A stretch of DNA of 39,933 nt, from positions 1 through 39,933 of the forward strand of contig CAINDO010000369.1 of the NCBI GenBank assembly GCA_903847385.1, read 5' to 3'. A program made the position numbers and the translations under genes. This document shows, in pieces, positions 1 through 13,278 of this stretch. The number at the start of each line of letters is the position of its first letter. Positions within the stretch are counted from its first letter, which is position 1. Source of the stretch: an uncultured Myxococcales bacterium (GTDB lineage Bacteria > Myxococcota_A > Bradymonadia > UBA7976 > UBA1532). A model generated the notes under the pieces. It was not told the DNA's origin, did not search any database, and saw only the letters and a program-made list of their open reading frames with translations.

Positions 1-1
1 C

Positions 2-241
2 GCCCCCAAGCCCGCCCCCAAGCCCGCCCGGCCCGCCACGGAGGCCCCCGCGCCGAAGGTCGCCGAAGCGCCCGCCGGCGCGCCCGTGGCCGTCGCGGTG
101 GGCGATCGCGTGCGCCTGAGCCGCGGCCTGCTCGCCGGCAAAGAGGGCGTGATCACCGCGGACTCGGGCAAGGGCTACTACAAAGTCAAGGTCGGTACGC
201 TCGAGGTCCAGGTCCTCGGCGCCGAACTGGTGAAGACGTGA
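2..241 (+). CDS. C-terminal end of a KOW-motif-like protein (5' part outside window)
   Basis: The open frame enters from the left edge and ends at the TGA at 239-241, so only the last 79 residues are visible. They begin with a Pro/Ala/Lys-rich linker (repeated APKP) and continue into a compact basic segment: VGDRVRLSRGLLAGKEGVI, then GKGYYKVKVGTLEVQV. That pattern (a turn with G-x-V, then a K/R-rich strand pair) resembles a KOW or SH3-like barrel as found in ribosome- and transcription-associated proteins; this is a fold-level guess. The stop codon overlaps the GTG start of the next gene by 4 bases, so the two are probably translationally coupled, which fits an RNA-related role beside an rRNA methyltransferase. 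The full length and any N-terminal domain cannot be seen. Confidence 0.7.
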   Translation, partial: APKPAPKPARPATEAPAPKVAEAPAGAPVAVAVGDRVRLSRGLLAGKEGVITADSGKGYYKVKVGTLEVQVLGAELVKT

Positions 242-1413
242 GCGTGAAGAGCATCTCCCTGGGCGGCAAGGGCGCGGCCCGTTTGCGCCGGGGTCACCCC
301 TGGATCTACCGCAGCGACGTCCTGAGCGTCGGCCCGGACGTCCTGGGCGGCGACCTGGTCTGCGTGCGCCTGCCCGACGGCAAGTTCGCCGGCTACGCCA
401 CCTGGTCCGACCACGGACAGCTCTCCGGGCGCATGACCCCCATCGGCCCGGACGTGGCCGATCCCGAGGCCTCGTTCCTGCACATGGTCACCCAGGCCGT
501 GGCCCGCCGGAAGGGTCGCCCCGCCGCCTGCCGCCTCATCAACGGCGACGCCGACGGCCTGCCCGGCCTGATCGTCGACCGCTACGGCCCCGGCCTGTCC
601 ATCCAGGCCCTCACCCAGGCCGCGGCGCGCCGCCAGGACGCAATCGTCGAGCGCCTGCTGGCCTGCACGGGCGCCCGGGTGGTGGTCGCCCGCAACGACG
701 TGAAGGTGCGCGCCTTCGAGGGCCTGCCCATGGAGCGCGGGGTCCTGGTGAGCGATCCCGGCGTGGACCCCGCCGACATCGTCGTCGAGATGCACGGCCT
801 GCGCCTGCGCTACGACCTGCTCGACGGCCAGAAGACCGGCGGGTTCCTGGACCAGACGGACAACCGCGTGGCCGCCGCCGCCGTGGCCCACGGCGACGCG
901 CTGGACTGCTTCTGCTACGACGGCGGCTTCAGCCTCCACCTGGCCGCCGCGGGGTGCAACGTCACCGCCGTGGACAGCAGCGGCCCCGCCCTCGCCCGCC
1001 TGACGCGCCGCGCCGAGGACAACGGCCTGGAGAAGAAGATCACCACCGTCGAGGAGAACGTCTTCGACCTGCTGCGCACCTACGAGCGCGACGGCCGCCG
1101 CTTCGACACGATCGTGCTCGACCCGCCGGCCTTCGCCAAGTCGCGCGACTCCGTGGACGCCGGTCGCCGGGCCTACAAGGAGATCAACCTGCGCGGCCTG
1201 AAGCTCTTGCGCCACGGCGGCGTGCTGGTGACCTGCTCGTGCAGCGCCCACATGGACCGCGCCGGCTTCGAGCACATGCTCTCCGAGGCCGCCGGCGACG
1301 CCCGCCGCTTCGTCCGCATCCTGGATCGGCGCTCCGCCGCGCCCGACCACCCCACCCTGGTCACGGCGCCCGAGACGGACTACCTGAAGGTGCTGATCGC
1401 CGAAGCGCACTGA
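238..1413 (+). CDS. rlmI: RlmI-family class I SAM-dependent rRNA (cytosine-C5) methyltransferase
   Basis: The 391-residue protein matches the RlmI family, which makes m5C in 23S rRNA (E. coli RlmI is 396 aa). An N-terminal PUA-like RNA-binding part has the characteristic stretch RLRRGHPWIYRSDV around residues 17-30. A central segment has QKTGGFLDQTDNR, and the Rossmann SAM site is LDCFCYDGGFSLHLAAAG. The catalytic motifs are DPPAF at 295-299 and TCSCS at 332-336, which supplies the candidate nucleophilic Cys. The GTG start at 238 overlaps the upstream stop (GTGA), a layout repeated across this window. The family assignment is firm; the exact base modified is inferred from E. coli, and other RlmI-like proteins may have different targets. 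Confidence 0.87.
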   Translation: MSVKSISLGGKGAARLRRGHPWIYRSDVLSVGPDVLGGDLVCVRLPDGKFAGYATWSDHGQLSGRMTPIGPDVADPEASFLHMVTQAVARRKGRPAACRLINGDADGLPGLIVDRYGPGLSIQALTQAAARRQDAIVERLLACTGARVVVARNDVKVRAFEGLPMERGVLVSDPGVDPADIVVEMHGLRLRYDLLDGQKTGGFLDQTDNRVAAAAVAHGDALDCFCYDGGFSLHLAAAGCNVTAVDSSGPALARLTRRAEDNGLEKKITTVEENVFDLLRTYERDGRRFDTIVLDPPAFAKSRDSVDAGRRAYKEINLRGLKLLRHGGVLVTCSCSAHMDRAGFEHMLSEAAGDARRFVRILDRRSAAPDHPTLVTAPETDYLKVLIAEAH

Positions 1414-1436
1414 GGGAAATGGGGTATTCTGGGCCC

Positions 1437-1793
1437 ATGGCCACGGCCCAAGAGCACCTGCACCCGACCGCCTGGGCGGTGTTTCGCGCGCTGCGCGCCG
1501 GGGCCCACATCTCGCGGAACAAACACTTCGCGCTGTTCCAGGACGCGCGGATCCGCAAGGCCCTGCGGCTGCACCGCTACCTGACCTCCGTCGCGGCGGA
1601 CGTCACCGCGCACCCGGACGACCTGCAGGTCGACTCGATCGACGACGACCACTGGCGTCTGCGCATCGAGGTCGCCACCCTGCACGGCCGCCGCATCGCG
1701 CATCTTACGGATTGGGAGCTCTCGCTTCTGGCCGAGATCTCCCCGACCGTGGCAGAGTTGCTCCGGAGTCGGGCTGGCATCGGCCGGCCCTGA
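1437..1793 (+). CDS. Small uncharacterised protein (118 aa)
   Basis: I do not recognise this protein. It is 118 residues, begins MATAQEHLHPTAWAVF, is soluble-looking, has no signal peptide or membrane segment and no cysteines, and alternates helical and acidic stretches (HPDDLQVDSIDDDHWRLRIEV). It lies 23 bases after the rlmI stop on the same strand, so it may share that transcript. The frame stays open upstream inside rlmI, but that part is a shadow of the methyltransferase. I chose the ATG at 1437; an in-frame ATG at 1419 would add MGYSGP. Neither has a strong Shine-Dalgarno sequence, and GGGG at 1420-1424 is the only purine run near the chosen start. Confidence 0.6.
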   Translation: MATAQEHLHPTAWAVFRALRAGAHISRNKHFALFQDARIRKALRLHRYLTSVAADVTAHPDDLQVDSIDDDHWRLRIEVATLHGRRIAHLTDWELSLLAEISPTVAELLRSRAGIGRP

Positions 1794-1829
1794 GATGTTA
1801 CAAAGCGCCGCTTTTCTGGCGAGGGAATC

Positions 1830-3230
1830 ATGCGTCGAATGGGGATTCGATTCGGGTACGGCCTGACGCTGAGCGCTGCGGCGCTCCTCGGGCTCGTGGC
1901 CTGCGGCGACGGCGGCTCCAAGGACACGACGGTCGTCGGCGGGGACGCCGAGCCGGCGGGCGGCAGCGGAGGCGCCGGCGGCAGCGGCGGCAGCACCGGC
2001 GGTGTCGGCGGCGCGCCGAGCACGGACATGGGCACCGGGGGCCTCACCCCGGACGCGCTCGTGGCCGACTCGGGCACGCCGATCGAGGAGTGCCCGGCGA
2101 TGACGGGTTACGGCTACATCGCCGCCCCCATCGCCCTGACGAGCGCGCCGAAGGGCGCCCACACGCCGCGCGCCGTCTGGACGGGCACGGAGTGGGGCGT
2201 GACCTGGTTCGCCGCCTCGGAGACCGAGGCCGACCTGGGCAACATCAAGTTCCAGCGGTTCAACACCATGGGCCAGCCCGTGGGGGACCAGCAGGACCTG
2301 GGCCTGGCCCGCCAGACCCGCTACGATCTCGTGTGGAACGGCGGCGGTTACCTGCTCGTGTGGCTCGGTGCCCGCGACCGCGCCGGCCAGGGCTTCGAGG
2401 GCATCCGCGTGCAGGCCCTGGCCGCCGACGGCTCCCCCGTGGACGTGGCCACCGACGTGCAGAACACCTTCGAGGCCGAGCGCGTGGCCTTCGGCTTCGC
2501 CCCGCTCACGGGCGGCCTGATCGTCTACACCAAGGGCCGCAACGGCGCCTCGGGCGTCTTCGCGCAGACCCTGGGCGAGGGCGGCGAGGTCTCGGGGCAG
2601 CCCGTGCGCCTCACGGCCGAGGGCGCCGGTGGCAACTACCCGGCCGTGGCCTTCGGCGACGGCACCTGGGGCGTGGCCTGGGCCGATCCCAGCGCCGCCA
2701 CGCCGAGCGCGGTGGTCTTCAAGCTCCTGGACGAGCGCGCCCACGTGGTCCGCGAGGGCAACCTGCCCAACGCCATCGGCGCCAAGGGCAGCGTGTTCCT
2801 GGCCTACGGCGGCAGCGACACCTTCGGTCTCGCGTGGAACCAGGAGTCCGAGACGGGCAACCTGGAGCCCAAGCTCACGCTGATCTCCGCCTCGGACGCC
2901 TCGGTGCAGGTGAGCCCGGACGTGACCGGCCCCACGGGCTTCGGCACGGTCACGGACCTCGCCTGGCACGACCCGAACTTCTTCGGCGTGGCCTGGCAGG
3001 ACGTCACCGCCGGCGTCCAGTCCGCGGGCATCACCCGCATCGACCCGCTCGGCGTGTCCCAGCCGCCCTTCGCGCTGACGCCCCCCGCGGGCGCCACCAT
3101 CGCCGGCCTGAGCGCCGGTGGCACGGTGAGCAACCTGGGCGCGTTCTACACGCTGGACACCGACCCGACGCCCACGGGCTTCTCCGAGTCGGCGCAGATC
3201 TACCTGTCTCGCCTCGGCGCCTGCCGCTGA
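1830..3230 (+). CDS. Secreted lipoprotein with WGVAW-type propeller-like repeats
   Basis: This 466-residue protein carries a lipoprotein signal peptide ending in the lipobox LVAC (residues about 22-25), followed by a long Gly/Ser linker (GGSGGAGGSGGSTGG) common in outer-membrane lipoproteins of this lineage. The rest contains repeated blades with aromatic signatures: VWNGGGYLLVW, GDGTWGVAWAD, SDTFGLAWNQ and DPNFFGVAWQD. This spacing of G-x-W/F-G-V/L-A-W strands suggests a beta-propeller lying on the cell surface or facing the periplasm. GAGGG-like purines (1821-1826) precede the ATG at 1830; a second ATG at 1839 is a less supported alternative. No enzymatic motif is visible and the function is unknown. 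It converges with the metallo-beta-lactamase gene with only 16 bases between. Confidence 0.82.
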   Translation: MRRMGIRFGYGLTLSAAALLGLVACGDGGSKDTTVVGGDAEPAGGSGGAGGSGGSTGGVGGAPSTDMGTGGLTPDALVADSGTPIEECPAMTGYGYIAAPIALTSAPKGAHTPRAVWTGTEWGVTWFAASETEADLGNIKFQRFNTMGQPVGDQQDLGLARQTRYDLVWNGGGYLLVWLGARDRAGQGFEGIRVQALAADGSPVDVATDVQNTFEAERVAFGFAPLTGGLIVYTKGRNGASGVFAQTLGEGGEVSGQPVRLTAEGAGGNYPAVAFGDGTWGVAWADPSAATPSAVVFKLLDERAHVVREGNLPNAIGAKGSVFLAYGGSDTFGLAWNQESETGNLEPKLTLISASDASVQVSPDVTGPTGFGTVTDLAWHDPNFFGVAWQDVTAGVQSAGITRIDPLGVSQPPFALTPPAGATIAGLSAGGTVSNLGAFYTLDTDPTPTGFSESAQIYLSRLGACR

Positions 3231-3246
3231 GCCCGGCTCCGGCCGC

Positions 3247-4014
3247 TCAGAGCGAGTAGACGTCCCCGTCCTCGGCGACGAGGAACCCTTCGGACCGCAC
3301 GGCCTCGGCCCGCGCGCGCATCTCGGCCCCGAGGTGGGTGAGCAGAAGGCGGCCGACGCGCCAGCGTGCGCGCTCGCGCCGGTGGACCTCGAGGCTCAGG
3401 TGCGCCGGGTAACCGGCGACGACGTCGGAACACTCGCAGACGAACAGGTCCGCCCCGTCCACGAACGGGACGAGGCTCTCCTGCCAGCCCGTGTCCCCGC
3501 TGAAGGCCAGCACGCCCCCCGGCACCGCCACGCGCAGCGAGCAGGCGAAGTGGTCGGGGTCGTGCATCGCCGCCAGGGCCCGGATGCGCCGCCCGAGGAC
3601 CTCGACCTCGCCGGGCACGGTGTATTCGACGACGGGCACGGCGTAGGTGAGCCCGCGCGCCCAGACGTCCGGATAGGCGCCTTGCATGAGCGTGGCCAAC
3701 CGCGCGGCCGTGCCCGGGGGGCCGGCGATGGTCAGCGGCCGGGTGCGCCGCGCGCGGTACTGCTGGTCGATGAGCAGCACGGGCAGCCCGCCGATGTGGT
3801 CCCCGTGCAGGTGGGTCAGGTAGACGGCGTCGAGCGTCTCGGGGCTGCGGCCGTAACGGTGGCACTGCGCCAGCGTCGTGGGCCCGAAGTCCACGGCGAA
3901 CGCGCCGGCCGCGTCGTCGATCCAGTAGGCGCTGTGGGCGCGCCCCCCCGCGTTGAAGGCGTCGCTCGAGCCGAGGACCGTCAGCCGCGGACCCGCGCCG
4001 GAAGCCGCGCTCAC
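3247..4014 (-). CDS. Metallo-beta-lactamase-fold hydrolase, RNase Z-like
   Basis: The 255-residue protein has the metal-binding motif THLHGDHIGG with H68-x-H70-x-D72-H73. Later ligands are a His in MHDPDHF, an Asp in FSGDTGW and a His in LLTHLG, the order expected for the metallo-beta-lactamase superfamily. The N-terminus LTVLGSSDAFNAGGRAHSAY is typical of the RNase Z/arylsulfatase-like branch, which hydrolyses phosphodiesters or esters. The length is shorter than tRNase Z, and the flexible arm that grips tRNA is not evident, so a small-molecule or cyclic-nucleotide phosphodiesterase or lactonase role is as likely as tRNA processing. The start is GTG at 4014, with only a weak ribosome site. 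It is divergent from the large surface protein gene and cytoplasmic by lack of a signal peptide. Confidence 0.83.
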   Translation of the reverse strand: MSAASGAGPRLTVLGSSDAFNAGGRAHSAYWIDDAAGAFAVDFGPTTLAQCHRYGRSPETLDAVYLTHLHGDHIGGLPVLLIDQQYRARRTRPLTIAGPPGTAARLATLMQGAYPDVWARGLTYAVPVVEYTVPGEVEVLGRRIRALAAMHDPDHFACSLRVAVPGGVLAFSGDTGWQESLVPFVDGADLFVCECSDVVAGYPAHLSLEVHRRERARWRVGRLLLTHLGAEMRARAEAVRSEGFLVAEDGDVYSL

Positions 4015-4068
4015 GAGGGCGAGCCGTCACGATAAGTGGGGAATGTCGCAGGCATCCGCATTGTCCCG

Positions 4069-4074
4069 TATAGT
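4069..4074 (+). promoter_or_regulatory. Candidate -10 element (TATAGT) for the first giant surface protein
   Basis: TATAGT matches the sigma-70 -10 consensus at five of six positions and lies 95 bases before the proposed TTG start at 4164, in the divergent intergenic region. It is preceded by CCCG, as is the GATAAT upstream of the second giant gene. The -35 side is weak (GTCGCA with an 18-base spacer), so confidence is modest. Confidence 0.3.
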
Positions 4075-4149
4075 ATCCGCCCAGATCCTGGGGGAAGTCG
4101 GCCCCACAGGTTTGTCCAAAGTTCTTGCGACCGGTCGTGATTCCTCACC

Positions 4150-4158
4150 GGGGAGGTG
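4150..4158 (+). promoter_or_regulatory. Strong ribosome binding site that fixes a TTG start
   Basis: GGGGAGGTG is a near-ideal Shine-Dalgarno sequence ending five bases before the TTG at 4164. This choice, rather than the TTG at 4125, leaves a clean signal peptide (basic start, hydrophobic core, AMA cleavage site) directly at the N-terminus. Confidence 0.7.
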
Positions 4159-4163
4159 TCGTC

Positions 4164-8651
<4,488 letters not shown>

Positions 8652-8688
8652 GGCGGCCCCGCCTTCCCCGTTCTCCGAGCACTCACCC

Positions 8689-8694
8689 GATAAT
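8689..8694 (+). promoter_or_regulatory. Candidate -10 element (GATAAT) for the second giant surface protein
   Basis: GATAAT matches five of six -10 positions and lies 78 bases before the ATG at 8767, in the 115-base gap between the two giant genes. It has the same CCCG context as the TATAGT upstream of the first giant gene. The -35 side is poor. Confidence 0.27.
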
Positions 8695-8757
8695 TTGCCG
8701 TCCGCGGCGAGCCGAACCATGTTCGTACGCCGTAAGATCACGGTCACGATCTCATCC

Positions 8758-8762
8758 GGAGG
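8758..8762 (+). promoter_or_regulatory. Ribosome binding site deciding the ATG at 8767
   Basis: GGAGG sits four bases before the ATG at 8767, in front of a clean signal peptide. It argues against the in-frame ATG at 8719, which would add MFVRRKITVTISSGGP. Confidence 0.6.
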
Positions 8763-8766
8763 CCCC

Positions 8767-11700
8767 ATGCGCCGTGTCCGCGCTCGTTCGTTTCGTTCTG
8801 CCGCCCTGCTTCTGGCGCTCGCCGGCCCCGTGGCCGCCCACGCCGAGGGCTCGGCCCAGCTCGGCCCCGAGAGCCGTGTCCAGAACGACACGCCGCTGCG
8901 CATGGACGTCGTCGACGCGGCCAACGAGCGCATCTCCTGGGCCGGCGCCGGCACCCTGACCATCGTCGCCCCGGACGGGGTGACCGCCGTCGCCACCCTG
9001 AACAGCGGCCAGCGGACCGGCTCCCTGGCCCAGTTCGGGCCCGGCGAATACCGCTGCACGCTGTCGACGGCCCAGGGCGCGAACCTGGCCGTGGCCAACT
9101 GGGACATCGCCATCGTCGATGGGAACGGCGTCGCCCTCCCGAACGCGGGCGGTCGACTCCACGCGGTCGACTGGCACATCAACATTGGTGAGCGCACGCA
9201 ACAGCGCGCCTTCAACACGAGCTTCTTCGCCCTGGTGCCCGGCGGCCGCGCCGGCACGGACGCCGTGCTCGAGGTCCAGTTCTCGGGCGTCAACGGCAAC
9301 TTCCACCGCATCAGCATGAACCGGACCGGCATCGATGGCCGCGTCGACGGCCGGTCGGGCCCCACGGGCTCGACCTACACGCCGCTGTACCCGCTGTACC
9401 TGGCGGCCCCGGCCATCCGGGTCGGCGGGGCGCTCAACCCGGGCCTCACCGAGTTCACGTTCCACGCCGCCGGCGAGGGCGCCGCGGCCGACCTCTGCCA
9501 GTCCGCCGTGGCCGGCGTGGGCGGCGTGTTCGAGTTCGACACGGACGTGAACGGCCGCTACCGCATCGTCTGCGACACCAGCGGGAACGGCACGCCGGAC
9601 GTGACCGACCCCCGCGACCTGCTCTTGATCGGCGACACGCAGCCCGGCCACAACATCGTCCGCTGGAACGGCGGCGACAACGACGGCGTGCCCGTGCCCG
9701 TGGGGCAGTACGCCTGCGAGGCCTTCGTGGCCGCCGGCGAGCTGCACTTCCTCGGCCTGGACGTGGAGACCTCGTACCCGGGCATCCGGATGTACGAGAT
9801 CACGCCGCAGGGCCCCGTGCCCGCGCCCATGTACTGGGACGACACGGCCCTGCCCAACGCGGACGTGCCCATGCTCAACGGGCAGGTCGGCCTGGTCACC
9901 TCCGGGCCGAACGGCATGCTGCCGAACGCGCGCAATCAGGTGCCCGTGCCCAACGTGAACGCCCGCGCCTGGGGCGACTTCGGCTCGAACGGCAAGCGCG
10001 GCAACGACGAGGTCACCGACACCTACACCATCGCCGCCGCCTCGGAGCGGTCGCGGTTCTTCCTCGAGGCCTGCGACGATCAGGACGCCGACGGCGTGCC
10101 CGACTGCTGCGACACCTGCCCCGAGGCCTTCGACCCGACCAACGGCGACGCCGATGCGGACGGCGCCGGGGACGCCTGCGACGTGTGCCCGGCCGTGGCC
10201 GATCCCGCCCAGGGCGACGCCGACAACGACGGCATCGGCGACGCCTGCGACAACTGCGAGCCCCCCAACGACCGCGTCGGGGCCGACGCCGACCGGGACG
10301 GCGTGGCCGACCGCTGCGACAACTGCCCCGCCGCCGCCAACGCCGATCAGGCCGACGGCGACGCCGACGGCCTCGGCAACGCCTGCGACGTGTGCCCCGC
10401 CGCCGCCGACCCCGCCCAGACGGACGGGGACGCCGACGGCCGCGGCGACGCCTGTGACAACTGCGCCGCCAACGCCAACGCCAACCAGTCCGACGCCGAC
10501 GGCGACGGGCTCGGCGACACGTGCGACGACTGCCCGGCCGTGGCCGACGCGGACCAGCTCGACGCGGACAACGACGGCCGCGGGGATCTCTGCGATGCCT
10601 GCCCGTTCACCGCGATCCACGGCGCCGACGCCGACGGCGACGGGGTCCCCGACGGCTGCGACAACTGCACCCGCGCACCCAACCGGGACCAGGCCGACGC
10701 GGACGTCGATGGCGTGGGCGACGTCTGCGACAACTGCGCCGCCGACGGCAACGGCAACCAGACCGACACCGACCGCGACGGCGTGGGCGACGTGTGTGAC
10801 ACCTGCCCGGCCGCCGCCGATCCTGACCAGGCCGACGGCGACGCCGACGGCGAGGGCGACGTGTGCGACAACTGCCCCGAGCTCCCCAACCGCGACCAGG
10901 CGGATCCGGACGGCGACGCCCTCGGCGACGCCTGCGACAACTGCCCCGTGGATGCCAACCCCGACCAGACGGACACGGACGGCGACGGGAACGGCGACGC
11001 GTGCTGCGCCGGCGTGGGCCTGCCCGACCTGTGTGACGGCATCGACAGCGACTGCGACGGCGAGATGGACGAGGACGCCGCGGTCGGCGGCGCCTGCGAT
11101 ACCGGCCTGCCCGCCGGCTGCGACGTGGGCACCCTCGCCTGCCGCGACGGCGCCGAGGTCTGCGTGCCCCGCGACGCCGCCGGCGTCGACGAGGTCTGCA
11201 ACGGCCTGGACGACGACTGCGACGGTGAGGTCGACGAGGCGCTCGACGACTTCCTCGCTTGCGACACCGGCCTGCCCGGCCTCTGCGCCCAGGGTGTGCA
11301 CCGCTGCGTCGACGGCGCCGACCGCTGCGACCTGCAGGCCGATCCGCAGGTGGAGACCTGCAACGCGGCCGACGACGACTGCGACGGCGAGATCGACGAG
11401 GGCGACGTGTGCGACGCCTGCCTGGTGCCCGGCCCCGACGCCGACGCCGACGGCGACGTGGACGTGTGCGACAACTGCCCGGCCGCCGAGAACGCCGACC
11501 AGGTGGACGTCGACGGCGACGGCGCCGGCGACGCCTGCGACAACTGCCCGGCCGACGGCAACCCCGTACAGGCCGACACGGACGCCGACGGCGTGGGCGA
11601 TGTGTGCGACAACTGCCGGGAGCAGCCCAACGGCGATCAGGCCGACACGGACGGCGACGGCGTGGGCGACCAGTGCGACGGCTGCGTCGCCCTGCCGGGC

Positions 11701-13260
11701 GGCGACGACCGCGACACCGACGGCGACGGCGTGCCCGACGCCTGCGACAACTGCATCGCCGCGGCCAACGCCGATCAGGCGAACGGCGACGCCGACGCGT
11801 TCGGCGACGTCTGTGACCTTTGCCCGGGCGACCCCGAAGGCACGGGCGACCGCGACGCCGACGGCCTCGGCGACGTGTGTGACCCCTGCCCCGAGCTGGC
11901 CGGCGACGCGGCCGACGCCGACGCCGACGGCTCCGGCGACCTGTGCGACAACTGCCCCGCCGACGCGAACCGCGACCAGGCCGACCGCGACGGCGACGGT
12001 ATCGGCGACGTCTGCTGCCCCGGCCGCGGCGCCCCGGATCTGTGCGACGGCCTGGACTCCGACTGCGACGGCGAGGTCGACGAGGACGCCGTGTCCGGAG
12101 GCGTCTGCGACACCGGCGACCGCGGCGTGTGCGCCGGCGGTGTCATCGCCTGCGTGGGCGGCCGCGAGATCTGCGAGCCCGGCGAGGGCGGCTCGCCCGA
12201 GACCTGCGACGGCACGGACGACGACTGCGACGGCGTGGTGGACGAGGGTCAGCGCAATGCCTGCGGCGCCTGCGGCGTGCCCCCCCGGGAGCTGTGCAAC
12301 GGTCTGGACGAGGACTGCGACGGCGATGTCGACGACAACGCCCCCTGCCCCGCCGGCCAGGCCTGCGCCTTCGGTGAGTGCCGGTTCACCTGCCGCAACA
12401 ACGAGTGCGACGGCGACCAGTTCTGCTCCGAGGGCGTGTGCATCGACCGCTGCGTGAGCGTGTCCTGCGACTACGACGAGATCTGCGACCGCACCAGCGG
12501 CGCCTGCGAGGACCCCTGCGCCGGCCAGGCCTGCGAGGGCGGCCTGATCTGCTTCCGCGGGCGCTGCGTGGCGGACGACTGCCGCCAGAACGGCTGCCCC
12601 GAGGCGGAGGTCTGCGTGGGCGACGCCTGCCAGTCCGACGCCTGCGCCGGCGTGGAGTGCGCGGCCGACCAGTTCTGCCGTGGCGGCGTCTGTCTCGGTG
12701 CCTGCGGCGCCGTCTCCTGCGGCCTCGGCGAGAGCTGCCTGGACGGCGTCTGTCGCCGCGACCCCTGCGTGGACCTCGACTGCGGCGAGGGCCGCATCTG
12801 CGTCGACGGGGAGTGCCGCCGCGACCCCTGCGACGGCGTGGTCTGCCCGGACAACTTCGCCTGTCTGGACGGCACCTGCGCCGCGGACCCCTGCGGCGCG
12901 GTCCACTGCCCGACGGGCATGGTCTGCCAGGTCGTGGAGAACACCGCGCAGTGCCTTTACCCCGAGCAGGCCGAGAACCCCTACGAGCCCCCCGTGCCGA
13001 CGCCGCCGGACCCGCAGTCCGACGCCGGCGTGCCCCCGCTCATGGAGGATGCCGGCAGCGCGAACACGGGCGACGACGCCGGCCCGGACGCCGGTGAGGC
13101 CTGCGCCACCGATGGCGGCGACTGCCCGCCGACGGACGACACGCTCAGCGGCGGGGGCGAGGGCTGCGGCTGCCGCACGGGGGCCGGGTCGAACGGCGCG
13201 CCCTACCTGCTGTTCCTGGCGCTCCCCCTGCTCGCCCGGCGCCGGCGCGACCGCCGCTGA
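8767..13260 (+). CDS. Giant MYXO-CTERM surface protein paralogue with beta-sandwich head
   Basis: The 1,497-residue protein begins with a signal peptide (MRRVRARSFRSAALLLALAG to AHA-EG). Residues ~25-435 form a head unrelated to that of its neighbour: strand-rich, with a FlgD-like Ig signature GHNIVRWNGGDNDG...VPVGQYACEAF near residues 297-320. The stalk has 13 TSP3 repeats (~437-745), three MopE units (~755-881), nine TSP3 units (~882-1083), three MopE units (~1092-1194) and the Cys-rich block (~1195-1401). It ends with a linker, GCGCRTG, a hydrophobic helix and RRRRDRR. The stalk aligns module by module with the preceding gene, so the pair arose by tandem duplication with exchange of the head. 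A surface location, calcium-dependent rigidity and processing by a myxosortase are inferred from the family. The ligand is unknown. Confidence 0.87.
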   Translation: MRRVRARSFRSAALLLALAGPVAAHAEGSAQLGPESRVQNDTPLRMDVVDAANERISWAGAGTLTIVAPDGVTAVATLNSGQRTGSLAQFGPGEYRCTLSTAQGANLAVANWDIAIVDGNGVALPNAGGRLHAVDWHINIGERTQQRAFNTSFFALVPGGRAGTDAVLEVQFSGVNGNFHRISMNRTGIDGRVDGRSGPTGSTYTPLYPLYLAAPAIRVGGALNPGLTEFTFHAAGEGAAADLCQSAVAGVGGVFEFDTDVNGRYRIVCDTSGNGTPDVTDPRDLLLIGDTQPGHNIVRWNGGDNDGVPVPVGQYACEAFVAAGELHFLGLDVETSYPGIRMYEITPQGPVPAPMYWDDTALPNADVPMLNGQVGLVTSGPNGMLPNARNQVPVPNVNARAWGDFGSNGKRGNDEVTDTYTIAAASERSRFFLEACDDQDADGVPDCCDTCPEAFDPTNGDADADGAGDACDVCPAVADPAQGDADNDGIGDACDNCEPPNDRVGADADRDGVADRCDNCPAAANADQADGDADGLGNACDVCPAAADPAQTDGDADGRGDACDNCAANANANQSDADGDGLGDTCDDCPAVADADQLDADNDGRGDLCDACPFTAIHGADADGDGVPDGCDNCTRAPNRDQADADVDGVGDVCDNCAADGNGNQTDTDRDGVGDVCDTCPAAADPDQADGDADGEGDVCDNCPELPNRDQADPDGDALGDACDNCPVDANPDQTDTDGDGNGDACCAGVGLPDLCDGIDSDCDGEMDEDAAVGGACDTGLPAGCDVGTLACRDGAEVCVPRDAAGVDEVCNGLDDDCDGEVDEALDDFLACDTGLPGLCAQGVHRCVDGADRCDLQADPQVETCNAADDDCDGEIDEGDVCDACLVPGPDADADGDVDVCDNCPAAENADQVDVDGDGAGDACDNCPADGNPVQADTDADGVGDVCDNCREQPNGDQADTDGDGVGDQCDGCVALPGGDDRDTDGDGVPDACDNCIAAANADQANGDADAFGDVCDLCPGDPEGTGDRDADGLGDVCDPCPELAGDAADADADGSGDLCDNCPADANRDQADRDGDGIGDVCCPGRGAPDLCDGLDSDCDGEVDEDAVSGGVCDTGDRGVCAGGVIACVGGREICEPGEGGSPETCDGTDDDCDGVVDEGQRNACGACGVPPRELCNGLDEDCDGDVDDNAPCPAGQACAFGECRFTCRNNECDGDQFCSEGVCIDRCVSVSCDYDEICDRTSGACEDPCAGQACEGGLICFRGRCVADDCRQNGCPEAEVCVGDACQSDACAGVECAADQFCRGGVCLGACGAVSCGLGESCLDGVCRRDPCVDLDCGEGRICVDGECRRDPCDGVVCPDNFACLDGTCAADPCGAVHCPTGMVCQVVENTAQCLYPEQAENPYEPPVPTPPDPQSDAGVPPLMEDAGSANTGDDAGPDAGEACATDGGDCPPTDDTLSGGGEGCGCRTGAGSNGAPYLLFLALPLLARRRRDRR
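10072..13260 (+). repeat. Second copy of the duplicated stalk-coding region
   Basis: It encodes the same succession of TSP3, MopE, TSP3, MopE, Cys-rich and MYXO-CTERM modules as 5410-8651, with one fewer TSP3 unit in the first block. Similarity begins where the N-terminal head domains end. Confidence 0.8.
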
Positions 13261-13266
13261 CGCCCC

Positions 13267-13278
13267 GGCGGGCCCGCC
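13267..13278. terminator. GC palindrome between convergent genes
   Basis: GGCGGGCCCGCC is a perfect 12-base palindrome filling the gap between two convergent stop codons. It could form a four-pair hairpin on either strand, but there is no T-run, so an intrinsic terminator is only weakly supported. Confidence 0.2.

Noticed and set aside
954-1793. Long version of the small unknown protein starting inside the rlmI gene.
   Set aside because: Residues upstream of 1419 are Arg/Pro-rich frame-shadow of the methyltransferase. The composition changes sharply at the proposed start.
8752-12906. A 1,384-residue minus-strand open frame opposite the second giant gene.
   Set aside because: Same cause: low stop frequency in the antisense of GAC/GGC/TGC-rich codons. 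The translation is low-complexity with no recognisable family.
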